Positions 9,642 through 17,986 of a DNA stretch of 56,087 bases are shown piece by piece. Position 1 is the first letter of the stretch. Every line of letters begins with the position of its first letter. Under the pieces are notes generated by a model that was not told the origin of the DNA, did not search any database, and saw nothing but the letters and a program-made list of their open reading frames with translations. The position numbers and the translations under genes are program-made. Source of the DNA: an uncultured Pelagibacteraceae bacterium (GTDB taxonomy: Bacteria > Pseudomonadota > Alphaproteobacteria > Pelagibacterales > Pelagibacteraceae); NCBI GenBank assembly GCA_902633595.1, contig CACPGV010000002.1, forward strand, positions 1 to 56,087. Reading direction: 5' to 3'.

Positions 9642-10562
9642 ATGGGTTTATTTGATAAATTTAAAATAGGATTAGGTAAAAGTTCAGATGGGCTGTCTAC
9701 TGGCTTTAAAAATATATTTTCCAAAAAAAAAATTGATGATAATGTTCTTTCAGAATTTGAAGAATTAATTATTACATCTGATGCAGGAGTAGAGGTCGCT
9801 AAAGAACTAAGAAGAGATTTTGAAAACTTTAAAGTTGACAAAAAATTAGACGATCATAAAGAAATTTTAAAACTTTTGGCTGATAAATTAGCTATCAACC
9901 TTCAAAAATTTGAAAAAGATCTCAGCCTTATGGGAAATGCAAAGTCTGCTGTGATTGTTGTATCTGGAGTAAATGGGGTTGGAAAAACAACTAGTATCGG
10001 AAAACTTGGAAAGTATTTTAAAGACAATAATAGATCTGTTGTTTTTGGAGCTGCCGATACTTTTAGAGCAGCTGCCATAGATCAACTGCAAGTTTGGGCT
10101 GCAAAAGTCAAAGTTGATATTATTAAATCTGAAATCAATAGTGATCCTGCCTCTGTAGCCTTTAAAACTGCCGAGTTTGCAAAAAAAAATGAAATCGATG
10201 TAGCTTTAATTGATACAGCTGGAAGACTTCAAAACAAAAAGAATTTAATGGAAGAGTATAAAAAAATTATTAATGTTCTTAAAAAAATAGATCCTTCATT
10301 TCCAAATGAAGTTATTTTAGTTTTGGATGCTACTACTGGACAGAACGCAATTAATCAAGTTGAAGAATTTAGTAAGATTCACGATTTGACAGGTTTAATT
10401 ATTACTAAACTCGATAGTACTGCTAAGGGAGGAGTTGTTTTAGCAATTTGTAAAAAATTTAATCTTCCGATTGTTGCAGTCGGAATGGGTGAGAAGGAAA
10501 CTGATTTACAACCCTTTAATGCTGAATATTTCTCGAAAGCACTATTAGGTATCGAAAACTAA
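9642..10562 (+). CDS. ftsY: Signal recognition particle receptor FtsY
   Basis: Membrane-associated SRP receptor GTPase that pairs with Ffh. The 306 residues contain an N domain, GVNGVGKTTSIGKL, DTAGRLQNKKNLM, TKLDSTAKGGVVL and the closing GMGEKETDLQPF. The long acidic N-terminal A domain of the E. coli protein is missing, as in most alphaproteobacteria. It converges with the hydrolase gene on the other strand, with a 4-base overlap of the ends. Confidence 0.96.
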   Translation: MGLFDKFKIGLGKSSDGLSTGFKNIFSKKKIDDNVLSEFEELIITSDAGVEVAKELRRDFENFKVDKKLDDHKEILKLLADKLAINLQKFEKDLSLMGNAKSAVIVVSGVNGVGKTTSIGKLGKYFKDNNRSVVFGAADTFRAAAIDQLQVWAAKVKVDIIKSEINSDPASVAFKTAEFAKKNEIDVALIDTAGRLQNKKNLMEEYKKIINVLKKIDPSFPNEVILVLDATTGQNAINQVEEFSKIHDLTGLIITKLDSTAKGGVVLAICKKFNLPIVAVGMGEKETDLQPFNAEYFSKALLGIEN

Positions 10563-11359
10563 AGTTTTTTGATAAAATTTTTTATATTTAAGAGTAATTT
10601 GTCATTGTACTCCATCATGTGATCATCATCATCAGGAAAATAACTAAATTTAGGTTTATTAGCGTTTTCAAAAAGTTCTAGTCCCATTTTTTGAGGTACA
10701 ATATTATCTTTTTTTCCATGCATAATTAAAATTGGAGAATTAATTTTTTTGATTTTATTTTTCGAGTCATATCTATCTTTTAGCAATAGATTGACTGGTA
10801 AATATGGATAATAAATTTTTGCTGAATCAGCTATTGAAGTAAATGGAGACTCTAAAATAACTCCAGCAAATTTATTCTTTGAGGCTAGTTCAGTAGCTAC
10901 ACCAGTACCTAAAGACTCCCCATATAGAATAATGTCGTTTTTATTTATTCCTTGATCATTAAGCCATTCAACGACTCTATTACCATCGTGATAAAAGTTT
11001 TTCTCTGAAGGTTTGCCCTTATTTCCACTAAAACTTCTCCACGAAATTAATAAAATGTTTACATTTAGTTTATTAAGCTCATTAAGTTTATGAACTCTAT
11101 TTAGGAGATTTCCAGCATTTCCATGAAAAAAAAGTATTGTTTTAAATTTAGATAAATCTTTTTTTATAAACCAAGATTTAAGTGAAACATTGTCATCTGT
11201 ATTTATAAACAATTCTTCATATTCAAAAGTAATTTTATCGTTTAAATAATTATTTTCACTTGGGTGATATAATAAACTTCTTTGATAAAAATATATAAAG
11301 ATAGTTATTCCTATATAAGCTATGATTATTGAGCTTGCTGCTAGATAAAGATATTTCAT
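10559..11359 (-). CDS. Alpha/beta hydrolase, membrane-anchored (BEM46/ABHD13-like)
   Basis: Serine hydrolase of 266 residues with one N-terminal membrane helix (residues about 5-25) followed by YQRSLLYHPSENN, typical of the BEM46/YfhR type. The oxyanion region FFHGNAGN, nucleophile elbow GESLGTG and a late histidine in DDDDHMMEYN complete a catalytic triad. The substrate is unknown. It is the last gene of the long minus-strand run, and its start overlaps the DMT transporter stop by 4 bases. Confidence 0.85.
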   Translation of the reverse strand: MKYLYLAASSIIIAYIGITIFIYFYQRSLLYHPSENNYLNDKITFEYEELFINTDDNVSLKSWFIKKDLSKFKTILFFHGNAGNLLNRVHKLNELNKLNVNILLISWRSFSGNKGKPSEKNFYHDGNRVVEWLNDQGINKNDIILYGESLGTGVATELASKNKFAGVILESPFTSIADSAKIYYPYLPVNLLLKDRYDSKNKIKKINSPILIMHGKKDNIVPQKMGLELFENANKPKFSYFPDDDDHMMEYNDKLLLNIKNFIKKL

Positions 11360-12261
11360 GATGTAATTTTCCTTGCTAAATATACACCTGCAAAGACGAA
11401 CGCTGCTCCAAAATAATGGAAATTTAAAAGAGCTTCATCAAAAAGTATTATGCCATATATAGCAGAGTAAATTGAAAAAATGTAAAGAGTGAAACCAGTT
11501 AATGAGGCGCCTAAATATTTTTGTACCCTAGTATATAAAGTAAAAGCAATAATACCTGGTGAAACAGCCGCAAACAAAACCCAAAATAAGAAATTACTAT
11601 TAAAAGCCGTATTGAAATAAAAAATTTCTTCTAAAATATAAAAAGGAAATAGAGATATAGTTCCAAACATAGCTATCAAAGTAAATCTTGCCATTAAACT
11701 AAATTTACTTTTCCAGTTTAGAAGATAAATCGAATAGACGGCCCAACCCATAGCAGCACCTATCATCCATAAATCTCCCGAAGTAAATTTAAAATTTATT
11801 AATAAATCTAAATTACCTTTACTTATAATTGCTAAAACACCAATTAAGCATAATACTAATCCAATGACTCTCGAGAAATTAATTTTGTCATTGAAAAACA
11901 TTGCAGATAAAATGATTATAAAAATTGGTGAAGAGGTATAAATGATTCCCATATTTGCCATTGTGGTAGACATGCCAGCAATGAATGGAAATGCTCCACA
12001 TATTCCACAACCCATAGAACCAAGAAAAAATAATTTCCAAAATTCTTTATTGATATATTTTTTATTTTTTAAAATTTCGTTGTAGAAAAAAGGAAACAAA
12101 ATTAAAAAGACTGTTAACCATCTCCAAAAAGCTAAAGATATCGGTGGAACATATTCTACACCACCTCGTGCCACAATAATATTTGTTGCCATGAAAATTG
12201 GCTGTACAAATAACAAAATGTAAGGAAAGTAAGAGTTATTTCTTATCGCCGAAGGCTTCAT
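11356..12261 (-). CDS. EamA/DMT-family transporter
   Basis: Integral membrane protein of 301 residues with about ten hydrophobic helices in two EamA repeats; the first repeat contains ISLAFWRWLTVFLILF. The family exports or exchanges amino acids and metabolites, and no substrate can be read from the sequence. It lies downstream of the TRAP transporter and amidase genes, and a 59-residue membrane protein overlaps its start by 26 bases. Confidence 0.85.
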   Translation of the reverse strand: MKPSAIRNNSYFPYILLFVQPIFMATNIIVARGGVEYVPPISLAFWRWLTVFLILFPFFYNEILKNKKYINKEFWKLFFLGSMGCGICGAFPFIAGMSTTMANMGIIYTSSPIFIIILSAMFFNDKINFSRVIGLVLCLIGVLAIISKGNLDLLINFKFTSGDLWMIGAAMGWAVYSIYLLNWKSKFSLMARFTLIAMFGTISLFPFYILEEIFYFNTAFNSNFLFWVLFAAVSPGIIAFTLYTRVQKYLGASLTGFTLYIFSIYSAIYGIILFDEALLNFHYFGAAFVFAGVYLARKITS

Positions 12262-12415
12262 AGAACATCATTACTATCACGATTATCATTAAGATATAAA
12301 CTGGCAACACATCTTTGAAACCTATCATCATTGATCTAGTTAGCGTAGTAGCAAGACCTAATAAAAATAAAGCACAAAGAGTAACACCTATGATTGTAGC
12401 AATTTTATCCTTCAT
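12236..12415 (-). CDS. Small two-helix membrane protein, 59 residues
   Basis: A short open frame fills the gap between the amidase and the DMT transporter. It begins MKDKIATIIGVTLCALFLLG and ends FYEAFGDKK. Two hydrophobic helices (about 5-23 and 36-52) flank a short polar loop with TRS. Its ATG overlaps the amidase stop region by 11 bases and its end overlaps the transporter start by 26 bases, the tight packing seen for real genes here. I recognise no family. A role with the neighbouring transporter or amidase is only a guess. Confidence 0.6.
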   Translation of the reverse strand: MKDKIATIIGVTLCALFLLGLATTLTRSMMIGFKDVLPVYILMIIVIVMMFYEAFGDKK

Positions 12416-13739
12416 CTTTACAATTTTTTTCTAACCAGTTAGCTGCTCCCAAAAATCTTAAGTCATCAAGCTTGTCACCAACTAATTGAACTCCCAATGG
12501 TAAGTCATTTTCTCCGGTAAGTAAAGGTAATGAGATTGCGGGCAAACCAAGGTAAGTCCAAATTTTTTGAAAATCGGCGCTACCTGTTGATTTCAATCCT
12601 TTGTCAGCAACTCCACTTGAAGAAGGTGTTATTATACCATGGTAGTCTTCAAAAACTTCTTTGTAAGACTCGTAGCTCTGTTTCATAAAATCGATCGCAT
12701 CTGCGTACTCTTTTCCTGAATATTTTAGTCCTCTAACGATTGCTTCTCTAAGTTCTTTTGAAAGTTTTGTTTTATCTTTTTTAAAATAAACTTGCATGTT
12801 ATTTGCCATATCTACCTCATGAATAATTTGGTGATATTTAGGAATATCTTCAAAATATGATGGTGTATCAAAAACTTCTATGTTTTTTTTTAAATTTTTA
12901 ATTAAAAATTCAAAAGCTTGTTGTGATTTTTTATTAATACTTTTCCATTTGTTTGTTTTATAAAAGATAAATTTAGGCTCAAATACTGGACCTTCTTCAC
13001 AAGCTTCAAGCATACTATCAGCTGAAAAATGTATAGTAGAAGTGTCATATAAATCTTTTTTTATTAAAGTTTTGGCTAATAGTGCTACATCTTTTACAGT
13101 TTTCCCAAAAACACCCATTGTATCTAATTTATCTGAAACTTTTAAAACACCATTCCTAGAAATCAATCCGTAGGAGGGTTTGTACCCTACAACTCCACAA
13201 TAAGATGCTGGTCTAATGATTGAACCGCCTGTCTGAGATCCAATGGATAAATGCGCCATGTGTGAAGCTATAACTGCAGCAGAGCCACTTGAAGAACCGC
13301 CTGGTGTCCTAGAGTAATCATGAGGGTTTTTTGTTTTACAAGGGTGGATATAAGCGAGTTCGGCCGTTGCCGTTTTTCCCATTATTATAGCTCCAGCGTT
13401 TTTAAGTAAATTCACTATCTCAGAGTCTTGTGAGCTGGACATCTTTTTTCTAAATATTGTTCCACACTCTGTTGGCATGTCATAAGTGCCGATTATATCT
13501 TTAACAGCTACCGGTAGTCCGTGAAGGGGTCCTAAGGGTTTCCCTGATTTTCTGTAGTCATCGGCCTCCTCAGCTTTTTCTAATAAAATTTTTTTATCTA
13601 AATGTGCCCAAGCTTGAATATCTTTTTCATATTTTTTAATTCTATCTAAATATTTGTTACAAAGCTCTACAGAGGATATTTCTCCAGATCGTAGTTTTGA
13701 CACTAACTCATTAGCAGTAAGTGTGGAGACATCTATCAT
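12405..13739 (-). CDS. Amidase-signature family hydrolase
   Basis: Amidase of 444 residues related to GatA, AtzF and aryl-acylamidases. The Ser-cisSer-Lys triad is visible: Lys80 in VAVKDIIGT, Ser159 in GGSSSGSAA and nucleophile Ser183 in SQTGGSIIRPAS. It lies 8 bases after dctM. It could release ammonia and a carboxylate from an imported amide. GatA itself is less likely because no gatB or gatC is adjacent and the C-terminal part is short for GatA. Confidence 0.87.
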   Translation of the reverse strand: MIDVSTLTANELVSKLRSGEISSVELCNKYLDRIKKYEKDIQAWAHLDKKILLEKAEEADDYRKSGKPLGPLHGLPVAVKDIIGTYDMPTECGTIFRKKMSSSQDSEIVNLLKNAGAIIMGKTATAELAYIHPCKTKNPHDYSRTPGGSSSGSAAVIASHMAHLSIGSQTGGSIIRPASYCGVVGYKPSYGLISRNGVLKVSDKLDTMGVFGKTVKDVALLAKTLIKKDLYDTSTIHFSADSMLEACEEGPVFEPKFIFYKTNKWKSINKKSQQAFEFLIKNLKKNIEVFDTPSYFEDIPKYHQIIHEVDMANNMQVYFKKDKTKLSKELREAIVRGLKYSGKEYADAIDFMKQSYESYKEVFEDYHGIITPSSSGVADKGLKSTGSADFQKIWTYLGLPAISLPLLTGENDLPLGVQLVGDKLDDLRFLGAANWLEKNCKDEG

Positions 13740-13747
13740 TTTAATTT

Positions 13748-15109
13748 TTAGTTAGCGAATAGAGTATCTGGTAACCAAAGAGCTATTCCAGGAAATAGAT
13801 ACATAAGCACCATCGCAAAAATAACTATACCTAAGAATGGCATAATACCTGTAAATATCTGCATTAGTTCTACGTTTTTACTTTGTACACCTTTTAAATA
13901 ATAAGCGGACATGGCCATGGGTGGAGTTAAAAAAGAAGTTTGTAAATTCAAAGCAATCAGCATCGCAAAGAAGTAAGGGTTTACCTCAAAAAATGCTACA
14001 AGAGGTAAAAATATTGGTACAAATATAATTAATATTTCTGTCCATTCTAAAGGCCAGCCAAGTAAAAAAATTATTAACTGAGTTATAATTAAAAACTGCC
14101 AAGGTTGTAGATTCATTGATTTGAAGAAATGTTCAAAAACTTCGTGTCCGCCTAAATAAGAAAATACTGATGCAAAAGTCCAAGATCCTATGAACAACCA
14201 CATGATCATTGCTGTAGTTTTCGCGGTTAAAAAGACGGACTCTTTAAAATTTTTCCACTTTAAAGTTTTATAAAAATAAGAAAGAACCAGTGAGCCAAAA
14301 GCACCAACGGCTGCTGCTTCTGCTGGAGTTGCTAACCCTCCCAGAATAGTTCCTAATACAAGAATGATTAAAGAGAAAAGAGGCAGGAAGGATACCAAAA
14401 CTTCTTTTAATATCACTGATCGCGGTGGTATATCTTCTTTAGGAGGCTTTGGTGCAATCGATGGATTAAAGTAAGCCATGGTAATTGCGTAACCTATATA
14501 AAGTCCTGCCAGTAAGAGACCTGGAAAAATAGCAGCCGCGAATAGTCTTAATGGAGATAATTGAGCAATAACGGAATAAACAATTAACATAATGCTTGGT
14601 GGAATTAAAATTCCTAAACAACCGCCAGAACAAATTACTCCAGAAGCAAATTTTTTATCGTACCCTGCCTTAATCATTGCTGGCCAGGCTAATAATCCCA
14701 TTAAAGTTACAACTGCTCCAATAATTCCTGTTGCTGTGGAAAATAATGCACAAGTGATTAGCGCTGCTACAGCCATTGAAGCTGGTAGCCTGTGTGAAGC
14801 TAATCTAATTGCAAAAAATAATCTTGATACAATACCTGCCCTTTCAACTAAATAACCCATAAATAAAAATAAGGGGACTGCAGTTAAAACTGTATTGTCC
14901 ATGACAGTATAAGTATTTTGTACAAATAATTGGAAAATTCTGTTATCAAGGAGATGTTCCATTCGAGTTGGGTCAAAGTAAGCGTAATAACCAAATCCAA
15001 CTCCCATTGCCATTAAGGTAAATGCAATCGGAAATCCTAATAAAACTGCAAATAGGAATATTCCCATCATTAAAATAGCGATTTCTGGATTTGTTAAACT
15101 AAATAACAT
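13748..15109 (-). CDS. dctM: TRAP transporter large permease DctM
   Basis: Membrane subunit of a tripartite ATP-independent periplasmic transporter, 453 residues with about 12 helices. It starts MLFSLTNPEIAILMMGIFLF and contains PLFLFMGYLVERAG and GCLGILIPPSIMLIVY, both typical of DctM. It moves the substrate delivered by DctP using the sodium gradient. It overlaps dctQ by 11 bases. Confidence 0.95.
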   Translation of the reverse strand: MLFSLTNPEIAILMMGIFLFAVLLGFPIAFTLMAMGVGFGYYAYFDPTRMEHLLDNRIFQLFVQNTYTVMDNTVLTAVPLFLFMGYLVERAGIVSRLFFAIRLASHRLPASMAVAALITCALFSTATGIIGAVVTLMGLLAWPAMIKAGYDKKFASGVICSGGCLGILIPPSIMLIVYSVIAQLSPLRLFAAAIFPGLLLAGLYIGYAITMAYFNPSIAPKPPKEDIPPRSVILKEVLVSFLPLFSLIILVLGTILGGLATPAEAAAVGAFGSLVLSYFYKTLKWKNFKESVFLTAKTTAMIMWLFIGSWTFASVFSYLGGHEVFEHFFKSMNLQPWQFLIITQLIIFLLGWPLEWTEILIIFVPIFLPLVAFFEVNPYFFAMLIALNLQTSFLTPPMAMSAYYLKGVQSKNVELMQIFTGIMPFLGIVIFAMVLMYLFPGIALWLPDTLFAN

Positions 15110-15683
15110 CTTTTTGATCTTCGTCTTGTGCTGTTCTCATTAATATTTTTTCAGTTTCTTCTGCCACAACCATCCTAGCTGGCCAATGACCTGTTTGAAT
15201 ACAAATTATAGATCTGCAAACTTCACTTACACCTTGAATGATTAATAAAATACCTGCAGCTGGTATTAAAGATTTTGCCATATAAATTTGAATTTGAGCA
15301 GGACTATTCCAACTTGTTTCTTTTATCTTCCAAGCTAAAGCAGCATACTCATATCCATAAAATGCTAAAGCAAGTACTCCTGGAAAGAAAAATATAAAGT
15401 ATAAAACTAGATCTATATAACCTTGAGTTCTTGGTTTAAATAATCTGTAAATGACATCACCCCTTACATGTGCTTCTGTAGATAATGTGTACGCTCCTGC
15501 CATCATGAAAATGGCTCCGTACATTTGTAAACTAAAATCAAAATTCCATAGAGTAGGAGCATTGAAGGCGTATGCCATTATTACTTCATAGCATGTACCA
15601 CCCATTAAAATAACGATACACCAAGAGAATGCCTTACCAACCGAAGTGCTTAGTGTATCTGCGAAATGAATAAACCCTCTCAT
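15099..15683 (-). CDS. dctQ: TRAP transporter small permease DctQ
   Basis: Four-helix small subunit of the same transporter, 194 residues. The family pattern of a helix with GGTCYEVIMAY and the STEAHVRGDVIYRLF segment before the third helix is clear. It is separated from dctP by a hairpin terminator/attenuator and is translationally coupled to dctM. Confidence 0.92.
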   Translation of the reverse strand: MRGFIHFADTLSTSVGKAFSWCIVILMGGTCYEVIMAYAFNAPTLWNFDFSLQMYGAIFMMAGAYTLSTEAHVRGDVIYRLFKPRTQGYIDLVLYFIFFFPGVLALAFYGYEYAALAWKIKETSWNSPAQIQIYMAKSLIPAAGILLIIQGVSEVCRSIICIQTGHWPARMVVAEETEKILMRTAQDEDQKDVI

Positions 15684-15725
15684 AAGAAGTTTAAAACTAT
15701 TCTAATTTTTTGATTAATTCCATAA

Positions 15726-15755
15726 AAAAAGGGGGCGTATTATCACCCCCTTTTT
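15726..15755 (-). terminator. Intrinsic terminator/attenuator between dctP and dctQ
   Basis: A perfect 10-base inverted repeat, AAAAAGGGGG (15726-15735) and CCCCCTTTTT (15746-15755), has a 10-base loop. Because of the flanking A and T runs it can act in either direction. On the minus strand it lies just after the dctP stop, so it probably stops most transcripts after dctP and lets a fraction read into dctQM, giving an excess of binding protein. Confidence 0.85.
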
Positions 15756-15772
15756 AATTTTTTTAGTAAATA

Positions 15773-16927
15773 CTAAATTTTTACTTTACCAATAGAGCCA
15801 AATTCGTTCTCGTAAGCCAACTTATAGTTAGGTTGGTTCATGAGTAAGTATTTCATAACTCTCTTAGCATAAGCTTTTTGTGAATCTATGATCTTTTTGA
15901 AGAATGCATCTTTCTTATTGAAGTCTCCAATTACTTTGTCCCAACCTTTTAATTGTTGAGCTAAGATCGCGTCAGATGTTTGATACACATTTACTTTGTG
16001 CTGGTTCATCAATTTAGATAAGTCAGCTGAGTATCTCACTAATGCTTTAAAGTAGTTGTCTGTATTTGCAGCGTAAGCAGCATTTTTTAGAATAGCCTGG
16101 TGTTTAGGCGATAGTCCATTAAATGTCTTCTTATTAACTGGAATTTCAAACATCTCTTGTGATTGGTGGAAGCTTCCTAAGTGATAATGCTTAGAAACGT
16201 CTTGCATACCAAACTGAGAGTCTGAAGTTGGGTTGTTAAACTCAGCAGCTTCAATCAATCCTGTTTTCATTGCAGGTTGAATCTCACCACCGGGTAATTG
16301 TCTTACAACCATTCCCATTGCTGTTAATACGTTAGTAGCTAATCCTACTGTTCTGTACTTCATACCTTTAACATCAGACACTTTGGTTACGTTCTTTTTG
16401 AACCAACCAAAAGGCTGAGCAGGCATCGGCATGTGAAAGAAACCAATATAATCGAAACCTACTTTTGCAAGTGTTTCATCATATAATTTTCTACCTCCAC
16501 CATACTCCATCCATCCCATTACTTCTTGAGACGACATTCCGTATGACGGACCCGTTCCGAACAGAGAAGCAGCTGGATTTTTTCCATACCAGTATGCTGT
16601 TACCCAGTGTCCCATATCAAGAACACCTGAACTTACTGCTTGTCCAATTTCTGAAGTTTTAACTACGGCACCAACTGGCTGAAGATCAATTTTTAACTCA
16701 CCTCCAGACATGTCGCCAACCATTTTTGCGTAGTCGCCAGCCATTTCAAAGAAAATGTTAGCGCCTGACGGCCAAGCCGCTTGCATCTTTAAAGTTTGCG
16801 GAGCACCAAGAGCAATGTTTGGCATTGCTACTGTTGCTGCTGCTGCTGCACCTGTTGCTGCTGCTGCTTTAAAGAACTTACGTCTTGAAGGAGTTTTTAC
16901 TCCTTTTATTTTTTTGTCTTTTGACAT
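15773..16927 (-). CDS. dctP: TRAP substrate-binding protein DctP, Tat-exported, 2-oxo/hydroxy-acid type
   Basis: Periplasmic binding protein of 384 residues. The N terminus has a Tat signal (SRRKFFKAAAATG, then an Ala-rich helix and cleavage near ALGAPQ), so it is folded before export. The core resembles the TakP-like group: KYRTVGLAT with the carboxylate-binding arginine, QLPGGEIQPAMKTGLIEAAE, and aromatic residues around FNNPTSD. That group binds small 2-oxo or 2-hydroxy acids. Next to glcDEF and lldD, glycolate, lactate or pyruvate are the best guesses. A strong GGGGGA ribosome binding site precedes the ATG. Confidence 0.93.
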   Translation of the reverse strand: MSKDKKIKGVKTPSRRKFFKAAAATGAAAAATVAMPNIALGAPQTLKMQAAWPSGANIFFEMAGDYAKMVGDMSGGELKIDLQPVGAVVKTSEIGQAVSSGVLDMGHWVTAYWYGKNPAASLFGTGPSYGMSSQEVMGWMEYGGGRKLYDETLAKVGFDYIGFFHMPMPAQPFGWFKKNVTKVSDVKGMKYRTVGLATNVLTAMGMVVRQLPGGEIQPAMKTGLIEAAEFNNPTSDSQFGMQDVSKHYHLGSFHQSQEMFEIPVNKKTFNGLSPKHQAILKNAAYAANTDNYFKALVRYSADLSKLMNQHKVNVYQTSDAILAQQLKGWDKVIGDFNKKDAFFKKIIDSQKAYAKRVMKYLLMNQPNYKLAYENEFGSIGKVKI

Positions 16928-16964
16928 ATGTCCCCCATTTATTAATTAATTGAATTATTAAAAC

Positions 16965-16986
16965 GTAAACTCAAAGTAGAGTCTAC
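16965..16986 (-). promoter_or_regulatory. Hairpin in the dctP leader
   Basis: GTAAACTC (16965-16972) and GAGTCTAC (16979-16986) form an 8-pair stem (one G-T pair) with a 6-base loop, 38 bases before the dctP ATG. On the minus strand it lacks a following U run; on the plus strand it is followed by CTTTTTT, but no plus-strand gene ends nearby. It may stabilise the dctP mRNA 5' end or be a weak end to the upstream operon. Confidence 0.4.
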
Positions 16987-16990
16987 CTTT

Positions 16991-17018
16991 TTTATAATTA
17001 TTATAATCTATGATACAA
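16991..17018 (-). promoter_or_regulatory. Possible dctP promoter
   Basis: On the minus strand TTGTAT (17018-17013) and TATAAA (16996-16991) are separated by 16 bases, resembling -35 and -10 boxes. The predicted start would be near 16984, at the edge of the leader hairpin. In such AT-rich DNA, chance matches are common. Confidence 0.35.
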
Positions 17019-17030
17019 TCTGTGAGTGTA

Positions 17031-17984
17031 TTAATTTACTTGATCTTGTGGTTTTTGACCAGAAAAAAACTGCTCTAAATTTTTTGTCGCTCGATAAGCC
17101 ATATCCCATCGTGTTCTTTTAGTCGCGCTTCCAAGATGTGGAAGTAAAAAGATATTTTTTAAATTTAAATACTCAGGATGAATTTTCGGTTCACCATTAT
17201 AAACGTCCAGACCATAGGCAAACACGGTTCCATTTTTTAAAGCTTCTATCATTGCGTCGTCATCTACTACATCTCCTCTGGCTGCGTTTCCAACTACGGT
17301 GTTTTCTTTTAAATAACTTAAGGTCTCTTTATTAATAATTTTAGTTGTCTCCGGTGTTGCTGGACAGTTTACAGATAAAAACTCACTTTGCTCAAATAGT
17401 TCTTTTAAAGATTTATGATAAATTGCTCCGTCTTCTAACTCAGGTGAGAGTTTTGATCTATTATGATAATGTATTTCCATTCCAAAGGCTTTTGCTCTTT
17501 TTGCTACAGCTCTACCAATTCTGCCCATACCTAAAATCCCTAAACGTTTATTTGACATTTGTTTACCTAATAAGAAATCCCAGGACCATTTCCAACTTTG
17601 TGTTTCTGCTGCTAATCTTCCTTCATAAGCTTTTCTAGATGCTCCTAATAATAACAATATTTGAATATCTGCTGTAGCGTCTGTCAAAACATCAGGAGTA
17701 TTTGTGACCGTAATACCTTTTTCTCTTGCAATTTTAAAATCAATATTTCCAAATCCAACTGCACCGTTAGCAATAATTTTTATTGATTGAGAAAGTTTAG
17801 AAATTGTAGCAGCGTTTATAGGATCTGTAACCGAACTTAAAATTCCGTCACAATCTTTAGATCCTTCAATAATTTCTTCAGCACTATAAATTTTATCATT
17901 TGAATTAAGTTTTACCTCAAATAATTCTTGAAGTTTTTGCTCATTTTCTTTTAAAAGTTTTCGAGTAACGAATACTTTTTTCAT
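17031..17984 (-). CDS. D-isomer-specific 2-hydroxyacid dehydrogenase (glyoxylate/hydroxypyruvate reductase-like)
   Basis: NAD(P)-dependent dehydrogenase of 317 residues. It has the nucleotide fold motif GILGMGRIGRAVAKRAKAFG, the catalytic arginine in NAARGDVVDD, the glutamate near YNGEPKIHP and the histidine in LLPHLGSAT. Similarity is to glyoxylate and hydroxypyruvate reductases, which interconvert glyoxylate and glycolate or hydroxypyruvate and glycerate. I place the start at the ATG at 17984; a TTG at 17990 overlaps the glcF stop by 4 bases and would add two residues. The context with glcDEF supports a glyoxylate-related role. Confidence 0.9.
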   Translation of the reverse strand: MKKVFVTRKLLKENEQKLQELFEVKLNSNDKIYSAEEIIEGSKDCDGILSSVTDPINAATISKLSQSIKIIANGAVGFGNIDFKIAREKGITVTNTPDVLTDATADIQILLLLGASRKAYEGRLAAETQSWKWSWDFLLGKQMSNKRLGILGMGRIGRAVAKRAKAFGMEIHYHNRSKLSPELEDGAIYHKSLKELFEQSEFLSVNCPATPETTKIINKETLSYLKENTVVGNAARGDVVDDDAMIEALKNGTVFAYGLDVYNGEPKIHPEYLNLKNIFLLPHLGSATKRTRWDMAYRATKNLEQFFSGQKPQDQVN

Positions 17985-17986
17985 AA

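Noticed and set aside
16965-16995. Plus-strand terminator (hairpin followed by CTTTTTT)
   Set aside because: Both flanking genes are on the minus strand, so no plus-strand transcript is expected to end there.
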